A stretch of 54,954 nt of DNA from Oscillospiraceae bacterium (GTDB taxonomy: Bacteria; Bacillota; Clostridia; Oscillospirales; QAMX01). Every line of letters starts with the position of its first letter. The first letter of the stretch is position 1. The stretch is from NCBI GenBank assembly GCA_015068345.1, contig SVKS01000005.1:1-54954 (forward strand), given 5' to 3'. The translations under genes and the position numbers were made by a program. Positions 32,988 to 41,800 of this stretch are shown here, piece after piece. The notes below the pieces were generated by a model. The model was not told where the DNA came from and searched no databases. It saw nothing but the letters and a program-made list of their open reading frames with translations.

Positions 32988-33848
32988 TCAGATTTCAGAA
33001 ATATAGCGTTTCAGGTTGGCAGTGCTGATCTCGATAGCCTTCATGGTGGGTTCCATGCCTTCAAATTCGATGGAAGCATAGCCTTCATAACCCGCCTGCT
33101 TCAAAAGGGACAGGCACTGCTTTACAGGTACGTCGCCGTGGCCCAGAATGGTGCAACGGATGTAGTTGCCACCACGGCTCTTAAACCAGCCATCACCCGG
33201 ATCAGGCAGTGAACCAGAGCGCAGGAACATATCCTTGGTATGTACGTGAAATGCACTGGGAATCACTTTACCATAGGCGATGTCGGGACGTTCGTCAGCA
33301 CAGGTGAAGTTACCCATGTCAGCCAGAACACCGTAATTTTCATGATCGACTGCAGTGACAATCTTCAGAACCCGGTCGCTATCCTGGGCAAAGAAACCGT
33401 GGTTTTCCATGCAGGTTTTAACCCCACATTCGGCAGCATATTCGGTAATTCTTCTGACACCCTCAGCAATACGGGGCAATACCGCATCAAAGGTTTTGGG
33501 GCCTTTATGCCATGCAGGAACACCGTAAGCCACGTCATGACGCATCACCGGAGCACCCAACAGGACCGCCATATCTACCTGGCGCTTTAGACGTTCCACT
33601 TCAGCATCCAGATCCTCTACCAGCATATTGCCGCCGACGGTGTAGCAAGGAATGGGAAGTCCTTCAGCATCGCATGCTGCTTTTACCTTCTTTAGAAATT
33701 CAGGGAGTTCTGCATCGGGTTTCCAACCGGCTTCGGCAACTTCGAAAGCATCCAGGCCCAATTCGCGGGTCTTACGGATAGCGTCATAAATGGTGAAACT
33801 ATCGTTGAAAAGCTGACTGTAGCTGTAAGACGAAATAGAAGTTTTCAT
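32988..33848 (-). CDS. Sugar phosphate isomerase/epimerase-like TIM-barrel protein
   Basis: Protein of 286 residues with the xylose-isomerase-like (AP endonuclease family 2) barrel. Candidate metal ligands are Glu in CMENHGFF, Asp in LADMGNFTC, His in FHVHTKD and Glu in SIEFEG, the usual four-ligand set. Relatives include inosose dehydratases, epimerases and hydroxypyruvate isomerases; the substrate is not known. AAAGGA precedes the ATG, and it lies 21 bases after sigA, so it is probably the last gene of the dgt-dnaG-sigA transcript. Confidence 0.85.
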   Translation of the reverse strand: MKTSISSYSYSQLFNDSFTIYDAIRKTRELGLDAFEVAEAGWKPDAELPEFLKKVKAACDAEGLPIPCYTVGGNMLVEDLDAEVERLKRQVDMAVLLGAPVMRHDVAYGVPAWHKGPKTFDAVLPRIAEGVRRITEYAAECGVKTCMENHGFFAQDSDRVLKIVTAVDHENYGVLADMGNFTCADERPDIAYGKVIPSAFHVHTKDMFLRSGSLPDPGDGWFKSRGGNYIRCTILGHGDVPVKQCLSLLKQAGYEGYASIEFEGMEPTMKAIEISTANLKRYISEI

Positions 33849-33869
33849 TCCAATCTTTCCTTTCTTTGA

Positions 33870-34979
33870 TCAGTTCATGAAATCCTTAAGCTTTTTGGAG
33901 CGGGAAGGATGACGGAGTTTACGCAGGGCCTTGGCCTCGATCTGGCGAATGCGTTCACGGGTAACGTTAAAGACCCGGCCTACCTCTTCCAGCGTACGGG
34001 CACGTCCGTCTTCAATTCCGAACCGAAGCTTGAGCACCTTTTCTTCTCTGGGAGTGAGGGTGGCCAGCACTTCCAGAAGCTGCTCTTTCAGGAGCATATA
34101 GGAAGCGGCTTCTGCCGGTTCCAGAACACCATCATCGGGAATGAAGTCGCCAAGATGGCTGTCCTCCTCTTCACCAATGGGGGTTTCCAGGGAAACCGGA
34201 TCCTGGGCAATCTTCATGATTTCCCGAACCTTGTCCACCGACATATTCATTTCCTTGGCAATCTCTTCCACCCTGGGATCATGCCCCAATTCCTGGAGCA
34301 GCTGACGGGAAACGCGGATTACCTTGTTGATGGTTTCCACCATGTGGACCGGAATACGGATGGTTCTTGCCTGGTCCGCAATGGCGCGGGTAATGGCCTG
34401 CCGGATCCACCAGGTGGCGTAGGTGGAGAACTTATAGCCCTTTTCGTAATCGAACTTTTCCACCGCCTTGATCAAACCAAGGTTACCTTCCTGAATCAGG
34501 TCCAGGAAGAGCATACCGCGGCCTACGTAACGCTTTGCAATGGAAACAACCAGACGCAGGTTGGCTTCGGCAAGTTTCTTCTTTGCCGCTTCATCCCCCT
34601 TGAACATGCGCTCGGCCAGTTCCTTTTCCTCTTCGGGGCTGAGAAGATCGACCTTGCCGATTTCCTTCAGATACATTCTGACGTGATCATCCACCGAAAG
34701 GCCTTCCACCAGGGCTTCAGGGTCAGCCAACTCTTCCGGAGGAATCTCATCGATTTCGTCCAATTCAATGGGTTCCTCGATGGGATCCAGAGAGTAGTCT
34801 ACCATCAGCTCAATGCCCATACGTTCAAGAGTATCATTGAACTTATCGATGGCATCTCCGGTGTACCCCAGGTCTTCCAGGGTTTCCAGTACCTCGTTAT
34901 AATTCAGTTTACTGTTTTTCCGGCCCTTTTCGATTAACTCTCGAAGTGCCGAGCTTTTGCTGTGTTCCTGTTCACTCAT
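33870..34979 (-). CDS. sigA: Primary RNA polymerase sigma factor SigA (RpoD)
   Basis: Housekeeping sigma factor of 369 residues that directs RNA polymerase to TTGACA/TATAAT promoters, many of which are seen in this window. Domains: a short region 1.1 (1-60), region 1.2 with [22 protein letters not shown] (in two parts), region 2 with [18 protein letters not shown] and [10 protein letters not shown] (-10 recognition), region 3, and region 4.2 with [20 protein letters not shown] (-35 recognition). The ATG at 34979 is preferred to an in-frame ATG six codons earlier because GGAAGGA lies 9 bases before it; it overlaps the dnaG stop by 8 bases, so synthesis is coupled. Confidence 0.97.
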   Translation of the reverse strand: MSEQEHSKSSALRELIEKGRKNSKLNYNEVLETLEDLGYTGDAIDKFNDTLERMGIELMVDYSLDPIEEPIELDEIDEIPPEELADPEALVEGLSVDDHVRMYLKEIGKVDLLSPEEEKELAERMFKGDEAAKKKLAEANLRLVVSIAKRYVGRGMLFLDLIQEGNLGLIKAVEKFDYEKGYKFSTYATWWIRQAITRAIADQARTIRIPVHMVETINKVIRVSRQLLQELGHDPRVEEIAKEMNMSVDKVREIMKIAQDPVSLETPIGEEEDSHLGDFIPDDGVLEPAEAASYMLLKEQLLEVLATLTPREEKVLKLRFGIEDGRARTLEEVGRVFNVTRERIRQIEAKALRKLRHPSRSKKLKDFMN

Positions 34980-36744
34980 TTGATCCATTCCTTCCATTTC
35001 CGTATCTAGTATCGTTTCGCTTCATAGCGATCAGTTCTTCCAGTCCCTTGGCATCCACTTTTGCTTTGCTTTTCGCACTTTCCATGGCAACTACGCCAAG
35101 ATAATCAAGCACCAAAAGCTTCGGAGATCCGTCGGGGGTATTTGCCAGAATCATGGCCAATAGCTTCCTCTCATCGGCGGTAAGCTTGTCCGTCATCGTA
35201 TCCGGATTGGGATATATGCCGTTATCAATGGCGGCGCAAATCTCGCCATACAGATGGATCAGAGCTTCTTCTCCCAGATCCTCCGGCTTGATTCTTTCCT
35301 CCACCAGTCCTTTTAGCTCCGGATTGTGGGCCAGAAGAGAAAGAATTCCCTCCGCCGCCCGTGCTAACGTCACATTCTGGTATCGAATGCGGGTGAAGGA
35401 TGGCTGGGCATTCTTCTCCGGATTTGTATTTTCCCGCATTTCACGCCGTTCATTCTGTCGTCTTTGCCGTTTCAGGCTCTTTTTGACCTCGCCTTCAATG
35501 GTTTCCCTGCGAATACCGGTAATTTCTGCCAATTTCCCTATGTAAATCTCCACTTCAATCGAATTCTTGAAGGTAGAAACCAGGGTAATGGCTTCGTTCA
35601 AAAACGCCAACTTTTGTTCATCATCGGTTATATCATATTTAGCACGAATCTTTTCCAGGCGATAATCGCTGGAATTTTCGCTTCCCGAAAGCAGCAGTCG
35701 GAAAGCATCGCTTCCGTATTTCTTTATGTATTCATCCGGGTCTTTGGCACCCTTCATTTTCAAAATCTTGATTTTGATATCCCTGGCTCGAAGCAACTCA
35801 ATGGCACGCTCTGTGGCTTTCTGTCCGGCTTCGTCGCTGTCATAAGCCACCACCACTTCGCCTTTTCGCTTTTTGATCAAATCGGCCTGTTCCGGTGTCA
35901 GAGCTGTTCCAAGACTCGCCACCGCATTATCAAAGCCCGCCTGATGAAGCATCAAAACGTCCATATACCCTTCCGCCAAAATAAACTGGGGAGCGGTACT
36001 GTTTTTCGCCAGATTCATGGCAAAAAGATGGTTGGCTTTGTGATACACGTAGCTTTCCGGGGAGTTGAGATATTTGGGCAGCGAATCATCCAGCACTCGC
36101 CCACCAAACCCCAACACGTTTCCGCTGACATCAATGATAGGAAATATCAGCCGATTACGGAACCGATCATAAATGTGGCCTTTCTCACTTTTTACAGCAA
36201 GGCCTGCATCCAGGAGCTCTCCCTTATCAAACCCCTTGGCAACCATGGCTTTGATCAAGCCATCCCATTGGTCGGGAGCATATCCCAGACCGAAACGTAT
36301 CACCATTTTTCGGGATATTTGCCGACGGGCCATGTAGTCCCTGGCAGGGGCCGAAATTTCCTTTTCCAGGTTACTATGAAAAAAGCGGGCAGCTTCCTTG
36401 TTCAGGGCTAAAAGTCGCGTACGGCGCTTATATATGCTCTTCTCGCGCTCATCAGTGGGCACATCCATCCCAACCATTCTGGCCAGAAGGGACACCGCAT
36501 CCGGGAACTCCAATTTCTCCGTCTTTTCCACAAAAGAGATGATACCTCCACCCTCTTTACACCCAAAGCAGTAGAACATCTTCTTTTCTGGATCCACTGT
36601 AAAGGATGGTGTCTTCTCATTGTGAAAGGGGCAACACCCCCACCAACGGTTGCCGCGCTTTTCCAGTTTGCAATAGCGGCCAACTACGTCCACCATATCC
36701 AGCCGATTCATCAGCTCATCTAAAAATCGTTCGTCAATTGCCAA
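34972..36744 (-). CDS. dnaG: DNA primase
   Basis: Makes RNA primers for DNA replication. The 590-residue protein has the CHC2 zinc finger (Cys38, His41, Cys59, Cys62), the core RNA-polymerase domain, a TOPRIM domain with [12 protein letters not shown] and [13 protein letters not shown] (catalytic acids), and a C-terminal helicase-binding region. Start is TTG at 36744, with AAAGGAGG about 10 bases upstream; the protein's conserved beginning follows directly. Order dgt-dnaG-sigA is the clostridial version of the macromolecular-synthesis operon. Confidence 0.96.
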   Translation of the reverse strand: MAIDERFLDELMNRLDMVDVVGRYCKLEKRGNRWWGCCPFHNEKTPSFTVDPEKKMFYCFGCKEGGGIISFVEKTEKLEFPDAVSLLARMVGMDVPTDEREKSIYKRRTRLLALNKEAARFFHSNLEKEISAPARDYMARRQISRKMVIRFGLGYAPDQWDGLIKAMVAKGFDKGELLDAGLAVKSEKGHIYDRFRNRLIFPIIDVSGNVLGFGGRVLDDSLPKYLNSPESYVYHKANHLFAMNLAKNSTAPQFILAEGYMDVLMLHQAGFDNAVASLGTALTPEQADLIKKRKGEVVVAYDSDEAGQKATERAIELLRARDIKIKILKMKGAKDPDEYIKKYGSDAFRLLLSGSENSSDYRLEKIRAKYDITDDEQKLAFLNEAITLVSTFKNSIEVEIYIGKLAEITGIRRETIEGEVKKSLKRQRRQNERREMRENTNPEKNAQPSFTRIRYQNVTLARAAEGILSLLAHNPELKGLVEERIKPEDLGEEALIHLYGEICAAIDNGIYPNPDTMTDKLTADERKLLAMILANTPDGSPKLLVLDYLGVVAMESAKSKAKVDAKGLEELIAMKRNDTRYGNGRNGSNE

Positions 36745-36763
36745 TCGGCCGTTTCCTCCTTTT

Positions 36764-37771
36764 TTACAACACCTGCCAATTCAAGGGAATGTAAATGTCC
36801 TTGAATCGTTCCAGGGCATATCGATCGGTCATGCAGGCCACGTAGTCACACACAGCCCGTCCAAGCCCTTCGGTTTCAATAATCGACTTATATTCCGGCG
36901 GTAATTCCTTTTCATGCTTCATGTAGTGCTGATAAAGAATTGCCAACATATCTTGGGCTTTTCCCTCCTGCCCCTTTGCAATGGGATTGCGGTAAACCTG
37001 TTCAAACATGAAGGTATGGAAATCCTCCATAACCCTGCCAACTTCTTGGGAAAAGGTAATATCTTTCAGATCGGTATTGTTCTCAATCAAATCCAAAACT
37101 GCTGTATTGATACGTTCTGTTTTGCTTTTACCCAATACCTCCCGTACTTCCGTGGGAATTTCATCTTCCTTCAGGATACCGGCACGAATCGCATCATCGT
37201 AATCATGATTCACATAGGCAATCCGGTCGGCGTGACGGACGATTCTTCCTTCCAGGGTTGTGGCATAACTGATACCCACGTGATTGAGGATGCCATCCCG
37301 TACCTCGTAGGTCAAATTCAGCCCTGCACCATCCTTCTCCAGTTTATCTACGACCCGAAGGCTCTGTTCGTTGTGCCGAAAACCGCCTTCATAGAGTTGG
37401 TTTAAGATGCGCTCTCCTGCGTGGCCGAAGGGCGTGTGCCCAAGATCGTGTCCCAGGGCAATGGATTCGGTCAGGTCTTCGTTGAGGGACAAGGCTCTGG
37501 CCACCGTCCTGGCAATTTGGGAAACCTCCAGGGTATGTGTCAAGCGAGTACGGTAATGATCCCCTTCCGGGTCCAGGAACACCTGGGTCTTTTGCTTCAA
37601 TCTTCGGAAGCTATTGGAGTGGATAATACGGTCTCGATCACGCTGAAAATCGGTGCGTACCGGACACTTTTCCTGGAAAGACAATCTGCCACGGCTTTCC
37701 TTGGCATGGGCGGCCTGGGGGACTAACGTTTTGTATTCGGCTTCTTCGAACCGTTCACGAACAGCAGTCAA
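36764..37771 (-). CDS. dgt: Deoxyguanosinetriphosphate triphosphohydrolase-like HD protein
   Basis: Hydrolyses dGTP or other dNTPs to the nucleoside plus triphosphate, controlling the dNTP pool. The 335-residue protein has FQRDRDRIIHSNSFRRLKQKTQVF (in two parts: FQRDRDRIIHS, FRRLKQKTQVF), the HD-domain ligands His79 in RLTHTLEVSQIAR and His108-Asp109 in LGHDLGHTPFGHAGE. It is the shorter, DgtB-like form. Start is TTG at 37771, with AAAGGA 9 bases upstream. It lies 19 bases before dnaG. No good -10/-35 pair was found in the 113-base gap upstream. Confidence 0.93.
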   Translation of the reverse strand: MTAVRERFEEAEYKTLVPQAAHAKESRGRLSFQEKCPVRTDFQRDRDRIIHSNSFRRLKQKTQVFLDPEGDHYRTRLTHTLEVSQIARTVARALSLNEDLTESIALGHDLGHTPFGHAGERILNQLYEGGFRHNEQSLRVVDKLEKDGAGLNLTYEVRDGILNHVGISYATTLEGRIVRHADRIAYVNHDYDDAIRAGILKEDEIPTEVREVLGKSKTERINTAVLDLIENNTDLKDITFSQEVGRVMEDFHTFMFEQVYRNPIAKGQEGKAQDMLAILYQHYMKHEKELPPEYKSIIETEGLGRAVCDYVACMTDRYALERFKDIYIPLNWQVL

Positions 37772-37796
37772 TCGATCGCATCCTTTCCCAAATCAA

Positions 37797-37844
37797 TATA
37801 AGAGAAACTCCGGAATTCCATTCATAGGATAGAATACCGGAGTT
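37797..37844 (-). terminator. Candidate terminator after the YigZ gene
   Basis: An 8-bp stem AACTCCGG / CCGGAGTT (37806-37813 and 37837-37844) with a partly paired loop. On the minus strand it is followed by TCTCTTAT; on the plus strand by seven T. The minus-strand U-run is modest, so termination may be partial and allow read-through into dgt. Confidence 0.5.
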
Positions 37845-37884
37845 TTTTTCATTTTTCTTCTTTTTCTTTCGAAATTCAAAATTT

Positions 37885-38520
37885 TTATTCTTCTGGCATA
37901 TAGACAATACCGCCCCGTTCACACATCCCTGTTCCGGCTGTCAGATCGGCAATTCTGCCTTCAAAACTTTCTGCCCGCTCCATGGAGATGGTCACCCGAA
38001 AGGATACGTTTTCAGCATATTCGGGGGCTTCCGGTGTGATTCCCTCCCGATTCAGGGTGGAAGTCACCTTCCCGTGGAAGTGGTATGGAACCCGGACAAC
38101 ATATTGCTGCATGGGCACCATGTTGGATATGGTTGCCGCATCCAGGGCTCCTTTTGCGCCCGAAGCATAGGCCCGAATCAGACCACCTGCGCCAAGCAGG
38201 ATACCGCCGAAATAGCGAACCACCACACACACCACGTCGGTCAGTCCCTCCCGGAGGATCACCTCCGAAACCGGACGTCCCGCCGTACCGGAGGGTTCTC
38301 CATCGTCACTGGCACGCACCACGGCTCCGCCCCCCAAAACATAGCACCACACGTGGTGATTGGCTTCAGGATGCATATCCCGAATCAGGTCAATATACTC
38401 CCTAGCCTCTTCTTCATTGGAAGCATGGGCCAGGTACCCAATAAATCGGGACTTTCGCTCAATCAGAGTGGCTTCCCCTTCCCGGGAGCATGTCTTGTAA
38501 CCATCACGCTTCGGCGGCAA
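37885..38520 (-). CDS. YigZ/IMPACT-family protein
   Basis: Cytosolic protein of 211 residues with the N-terminal UPF0029 (IMPACT) domain: ATLIERKSRFIGYLAHA, the DDGEPSGTAGRPV motif and VVVRYFGGILLGAGGLIRAY are the family signature. A short DUF1949-type C-terminal domain follows. Eukaryotic IMPACT regulates Gcn2; bacterial role is unclear, with links to ribosome binding suggested. Start is TTG at 38520, 17 bases inside hflX, with GGAAGGG about 10 bases upstream. Coupled to hflX. Confidence 0.87.
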   Translation of the reverse strand: MPPKRDGYKTCSREGEATLIERKSRFIGYLAHASNEEEAREYIDLIRDMHPEANHHVWCYVLGGGAVVRASDDGEPSGTAGRPVSEVILREGLTDVVCVVVRYFGGILLGAGGLIRAYASGAKGALDAATISNMVPMQQYVVRVPYHFHGKVTSTLNREGITPEAPEYAENVSFRVTISMERAESFEGRIADLTAGTGMCERGGIVYMPEE

Positions 38521-39784
38521 ATTCTTTCACCCTTCCGTAAATTCGCAGATTGCAGACGGCATCCACCTTGATTCCGTCTTCCAAGTATTCAAAGGATTTG
38601 ACAATGGCTTCTCGCTTTAAAAGATCCAGAATGGATGCATTGGCATAGGGCAGGTGCAGGCTGACAGCCTTCATTTCCCTGCCAACTTCCTGTTCGATTG
38701 CCCGAAGCAATTCATCTATGTTCTCGCCGGTTCTTGCGGAGATCAAAAGCCCTCCGTTCGGGATTTCTTCCGGCGGGCAGGCATCGGCTTTATTCAATAC
38801 TGCAATGCGCTTGACTCCCTCGGGAGCCAGCTCATCGCAAAGCTTTTCTGTCACTTTGGCCTGGAGCATCCAGTCGGGATTGGATACGTCAATCACATGA
38901 AGAATCAGGTCAGCATATTGAAGTTCTTCCAAAGTCGCTTTAAACGCTTCAATCAAATGGTGAGGCAATCGGCGGATAAAGCCAACCGTATCGGAAATGA
39001 CCACTTCGCAGGCATCACTGATTTTCAGGTGTCTGGTGGAGGTATCCAGGGTATCAAATAGCCGGTTATTTGCCTGGATATTACTGCCGGTCAGCCGGTT
39101 TAACAGGGTGGATTTCCCCGCGTTGGTATAGCCCACAATGGCTACCACCGGAATGTCGTTTTTTAGGCGTCGCTTCCGTTGCTGTTCACGAACACGTCTA
39201 ACATCCGCAAGGGCTCGTTCCAGACGCTGCATGTGGATCCGTACGTGACGGCGGTCGGTTTCCAGCTGGGTTTCGCCGGGACCACGGGTACCGATGGGGC
39301 TTTTACCACCCGATGCAGTTTGACGTACCAAATGTCCCCACATACCGGTCAGGCGGGGTAAAAGATACTTATACTGTGCCAATTCCACCTGGAGTTTACC
39401 TTCGGCGGTACGAGCACGCCCCGCAAAAATATCCAGTATCAGACCACTTCGGTCCAGTATACGGCATTCCATAATCTGTTCCAGGACCTTGGCCTGAGAC
39501 GGGGCTAACTCATTATCGAATACAATCAGTTCGGCTTCCAGGTTTCGTGCAAGCTCCGCAATTTCTCGGGCTTTCCCTTCACCGATGTAGCATCGGACAT
39601 CCGGTTCTCCCCTGTTTTGCAGGACACTTGCTACCACTTCTCCCCCGGCGGTATCCACCAGGGCAGACAGCTCTTCCAGACTTTCCTCGTTGCTGTTTTC
39701 CTCATCATCAAACACGCGGCAATTCAATCCAACGATGATAGCTTTTTCTTTTGTTTCCAGAGTATTCTTAATTTTTTCGACCAT
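38504..39784 (-). CDS. hflX: GTPase HflX
   Basis: Ribosome-associated GTPase that splits stalled or heat-damaged 70S ribosomes. The 426-residue protein has the HflX N-terminal domain, the glycine-rich GTRGPGETQLE (165-175) segment, G1 GYTNAGKST (218-226), G3 in SDTVGFIRRLP, G4 NKAD and a C-terminal domain. AAGGAG lies 5 bases before the ATG. It follows rpmE and its terminator by 20 bases with no evident promoter between, and overlaps the YigZ gene, which places two ribosome-linked genes in one unit. Confidence 0.96.
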   Translation of the reverse strand: MVEKIKNTLETKEKAIIVGLNCRVFDDEENSNEESLEELSALVDTAGGEVVASVLQNRGEPDVRCYIGEGKAREIAELARNLEAELIVFDNELAPSQAKVLEQIMECRILDRSGLILDIFAGRARTAEGKLQVELAQYKYLLPRLTGMWGHLVRQTASGGKSPIGTRGPGETQLETDRRHVRIHMQRLERALADVRRVREQQRKRRLKNDIPVVAIVGYTNAGKSTLLNRLTGSNIQANNRLFDTLDTSTRHLKISDACEVVISDTVGFIRRLPHHLIEAFKATLEELQYADLILHVIDVSNPDWMLQAKVTEKLCDELAPEGVKRIAVLNKADACPPEEIPNGGLLISARTGENIDELLRAIEQEVGREMKAVSLHLPYANASILDLLKREAIVKSFEYLEDGIKVDAVCNLRIYGRVKEFAAEA

Positions 39785-39803
39785 ACAGTCTCCTTATAGG
39801 TCT

Positions 39804-39835
39804 TAAAAAAAGCCGTCTCGATTACTCGAGACGGC
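39804..39835 (-). terminator. Terminator of rpmE
   Basis: Perfect 10-bp stem GCCGTCTCGA / TCGAGACGGC with a 4-base loop; the minus-strand transcript then has seven T. It sits between rpmE and hflX. Confidence 0.92.
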
Positions 39836-39851
39836 AATTTTTGAAATAATC

Positions 39852-40052
39852 TTATTCAAGACCGAACTTCTTCTTGAATCTGTCAACGCGTCCGCCCGTA
39901 TCGACAAGCTTCTGCTTGCCGGTGAAGAAGGGATGACACTTGGAGCAAATTTCAACACGGATGTTCTCCTTGGTGGAGCCGGTTTCGATTACTTCTCCGC
40001 ATGCGCACTTAACTGTCGTCTGATAATATTTGGGATGGATGTTCTCCTTCAT
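39852..40052 (-). CDS. rpmE: 50S ribosomal protein L31, zinc-binding form
   Basis: Ribosomal protein of 66 residues joining the large and small subunits. It is the Cys-containing type: Cys16, Cys18, Cys36 and Cys39 (KCACGE and [14 protein letters not shown]) bind zinc, which also makes L31 a zinc store in some bacteria. ATG at 40052 is preferred to an upstream GTG because AGAGG is 6-8 bases before it. Single-gene unit with strong promoter and terminator. Confidence 0.96.
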   Translation of the reverse strand: MKENIHPKYYQTTVKCACGEVIETGSTKENIRVEICSKCHPFFTGKQKLVDTGGRVDRFKKKFGLE

Positions 40053-40083
40053 TGCCTTCACCTCTTTCTACATGAACCACATT

Positions 40084-40112
40084 ATTATAGCACACTTATT
40101 TTGATTTTGCAA
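40084..40112 (-). promoter_or_regulatory. Promoter of rpmE
   Basis: On the minus strand TTGCAA (40112-40107), 17-base spacer, TATAAT (40089-40084), with TGTGC before the -10. Confidence 0.85.
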
Positions 40113-40135
40113 TAGGTATTTTTAAAATCTTTTGA

Positions 40136-41680
40136 TTATTTTTTGCCTTCGTAGCGGTATACTTCCATGCCGTCGATCACCACAGGATAGACGTTCAAAA
40201 TGGAATCATACTTTTCGGAGTAATCGGCTTCCCGGAGAACGGTATCTACATCCACCTTCCAGGCTTCTTCGCCGGCACCCTGGAAATAAACCAGGTGATA
40301 ACCGTACTGGGTCTTCACGATATCGTAGTCGCCTTCCTTACGGGCTTCGTCAAAGATCCAGGCATCAAACTCGGCAACCATGTCACCCTGCTTGATATCT
40401 TCCATCAGACCGCCTTCCACAGCGGTAGCATCGGTACCGTTGGCCTTGGCCAGGGTAGCGAAAGCCTCCTCAGTGGCACCGGCAGCTTTGAAAGAAGCAA
40501 GAAGCTCTTCTGCGCCGCTCTTGGCCTTATTGTCTTCGGTGGTGCTGGTGGCTTCGGTGTTATTTGCATTGAAGGGCACCAGAATATGACGGACATCTAC
40601 TACGCTGTAGCTTTCCTTTTCACGGTTACGGAACAGGTAGAGGGAGTAACCCTCGGTATCTTCCAGGACAGCAATGTCACCGGCTTTGCGGGAAGTATCA
40701 TAAAGCCATTCCGCTCCGCTGGTTTCCACGACTTCGTCCTGACCGTGGGCGGTTTCCAGGAACAGTTCGGCGGTAACCTCTTCCTTGTCTTCCTCTTCTT
40801 CCAGGAGATCCTTGGTGTAGCGAATGGCTACGTTGTTGAAGGCAGTTTCAGAAGCGGTATCACTGCCCCCTGCAATGGTCTCAAACAGTTCTTCCGCTTT
40901 TTCCTTGGCTTCCGCCATAGCATTGGCAGTCACGTCGGCATACTCGTCGTCGGTCATGTTTTCCTGATCGGGAATATCGGCAAAAATCGGCAGAAGCAGA
41001 TATTCAACAGTATCATAGTCATTGACATTTGCTTCATATTCGGCGGTCAGTTCTTCATCACTGTATTCAAAAGAATCATAGAGATGTTCGGAATACTGTT
41101 CTGCAAGAAGAATTCTGGTCAGAGAAGAGCGGATAGTTTCTTCATCCAGCTTGCGGCCGAATACGCCCCTGCTGTAGGCGCCAAGGCTAAGACCTTCACT
41201 CTTGGCGGAGGCTTTCATATCGGCAACGTAGGAATCCACTTCGGCCTGACGTTCCTCGTCCAGAGTAATGCCTTCGGCTTTGGCAGTTTCCGAAAGACCA
41301 ACGGTATCCACCAGGCTGGTACGGGTTTGTTCTTCAAAATACTGTTCCCAGGTGGTATCCTCGTCATACATCTGTGCCGAAAGATCCTTGCTGGTATCCA
41401 AACCAATGCTGGACAGATAGCTGGAATAATAATTCACGAAGCTCGCGTAATTGGAATGGAAGTTGAACTGATATTCATCCTTGCTGATTTCGATGTCGCC
41501 TACGGTGCAGGCAGGACCAAAACCATCGAACCAGTCGTTGCTTACGGCAAGACCCAGGCCGATCAGAATGGCAAATACCAGGACAAATGCAATTGTCCAA
41601 CGCAGAGCGGTTCTTTGTTTCAGAGTAATCTTACTCTTCTTCGCCTTTCCGGCGTCTAACTTAGCTTTTTGCTGACCCAT
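40136..41680 (-). CDS. Membrane-anchored parvulin-type peptidyl-prolyl isomerase
   Basis: Extracytoplasmic folding factor of 514 residues, PrsA/SurA-like. A basic cytosolic start (1-26) leads into one transmembrane anchor (27-47); there is no lipobox, unlike PrsA of Bacillus. A long acidic SurA_N-like helical region follows, then a rotamase domain of the parvulin type (about 363-466) with VRHILVPF, an EAFATLAKANGTDATAVEGG core and TQYGYHLVYF at its end. AAAGGA precedes the ATG. It should help secreted or cell-wall proteins fold. Single-gene unit with its own promoter. Confidence 0.9.
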   Translation of the reverse strand: MGQQKAKLDAGKAKKSKITLKQRTALRWTIAFVLVFAILIGLGLAVSNDWFDGFGPACTVGDIEISKDEYQFNFHSNYASFVNYYSSYLSSIGLDTSKDLSAQMYDEDTTWEQYFEEQTRTSLVDTVGLSETAKAEGITLDEERQAEVDSYVADMKASAKSEGLSLGAYSRGVFGRKLDEETIRSSLTRILLAEQYSEHLYDSFEYSDEELTAEYEANVNDYDTVEYLLLPIFADIPDQENMTDDEYADVTANAMAEAKEKAEELFETIAGGSDTASETAFNNVAIRYTKDLLEEEEDKEEVTAELFLETAHGQDEVVETSGAEWLYDTSRKAGDIAVLEDTEGYSLYLFRNREKESYSVVDVRHILVPFNANNTEATSTTEDNKAKSGAEELLASFKAAGATEEAFATLAKANGTDATAVEGGLMEDIKQGDMVAEFDAWIFDEARKEGDYDIVKTQYGYHLVYFQGAGEEAWKVDVDTVLREADYSEKYDSILNVYPVVIDGMEVYRYEGKK

Positions 41681-41742
41681 GTTTATTACATCCTTTCAAT
41701 GGGGGTTCATGCGAAGGACGTTTCGTCCGCAGCATAAACATT

Positions 41743-41771
41743 ATTTTACCTCTATTTTTGCTATTTGTAAA
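41743..41771 (-). promoter_or_regulatory. Promoter of the parvulin gene
   Basis: On the minus strand TTTACA (41771-41766), 17-base spacer, TAAAAT (41748-41743). The leader also contains a GGACG/CGTCC hairpin. Confidence 0.65.
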
Positions 41772-41800
41772 GAAAAACTTTTACTATTTTCTCACATTTT

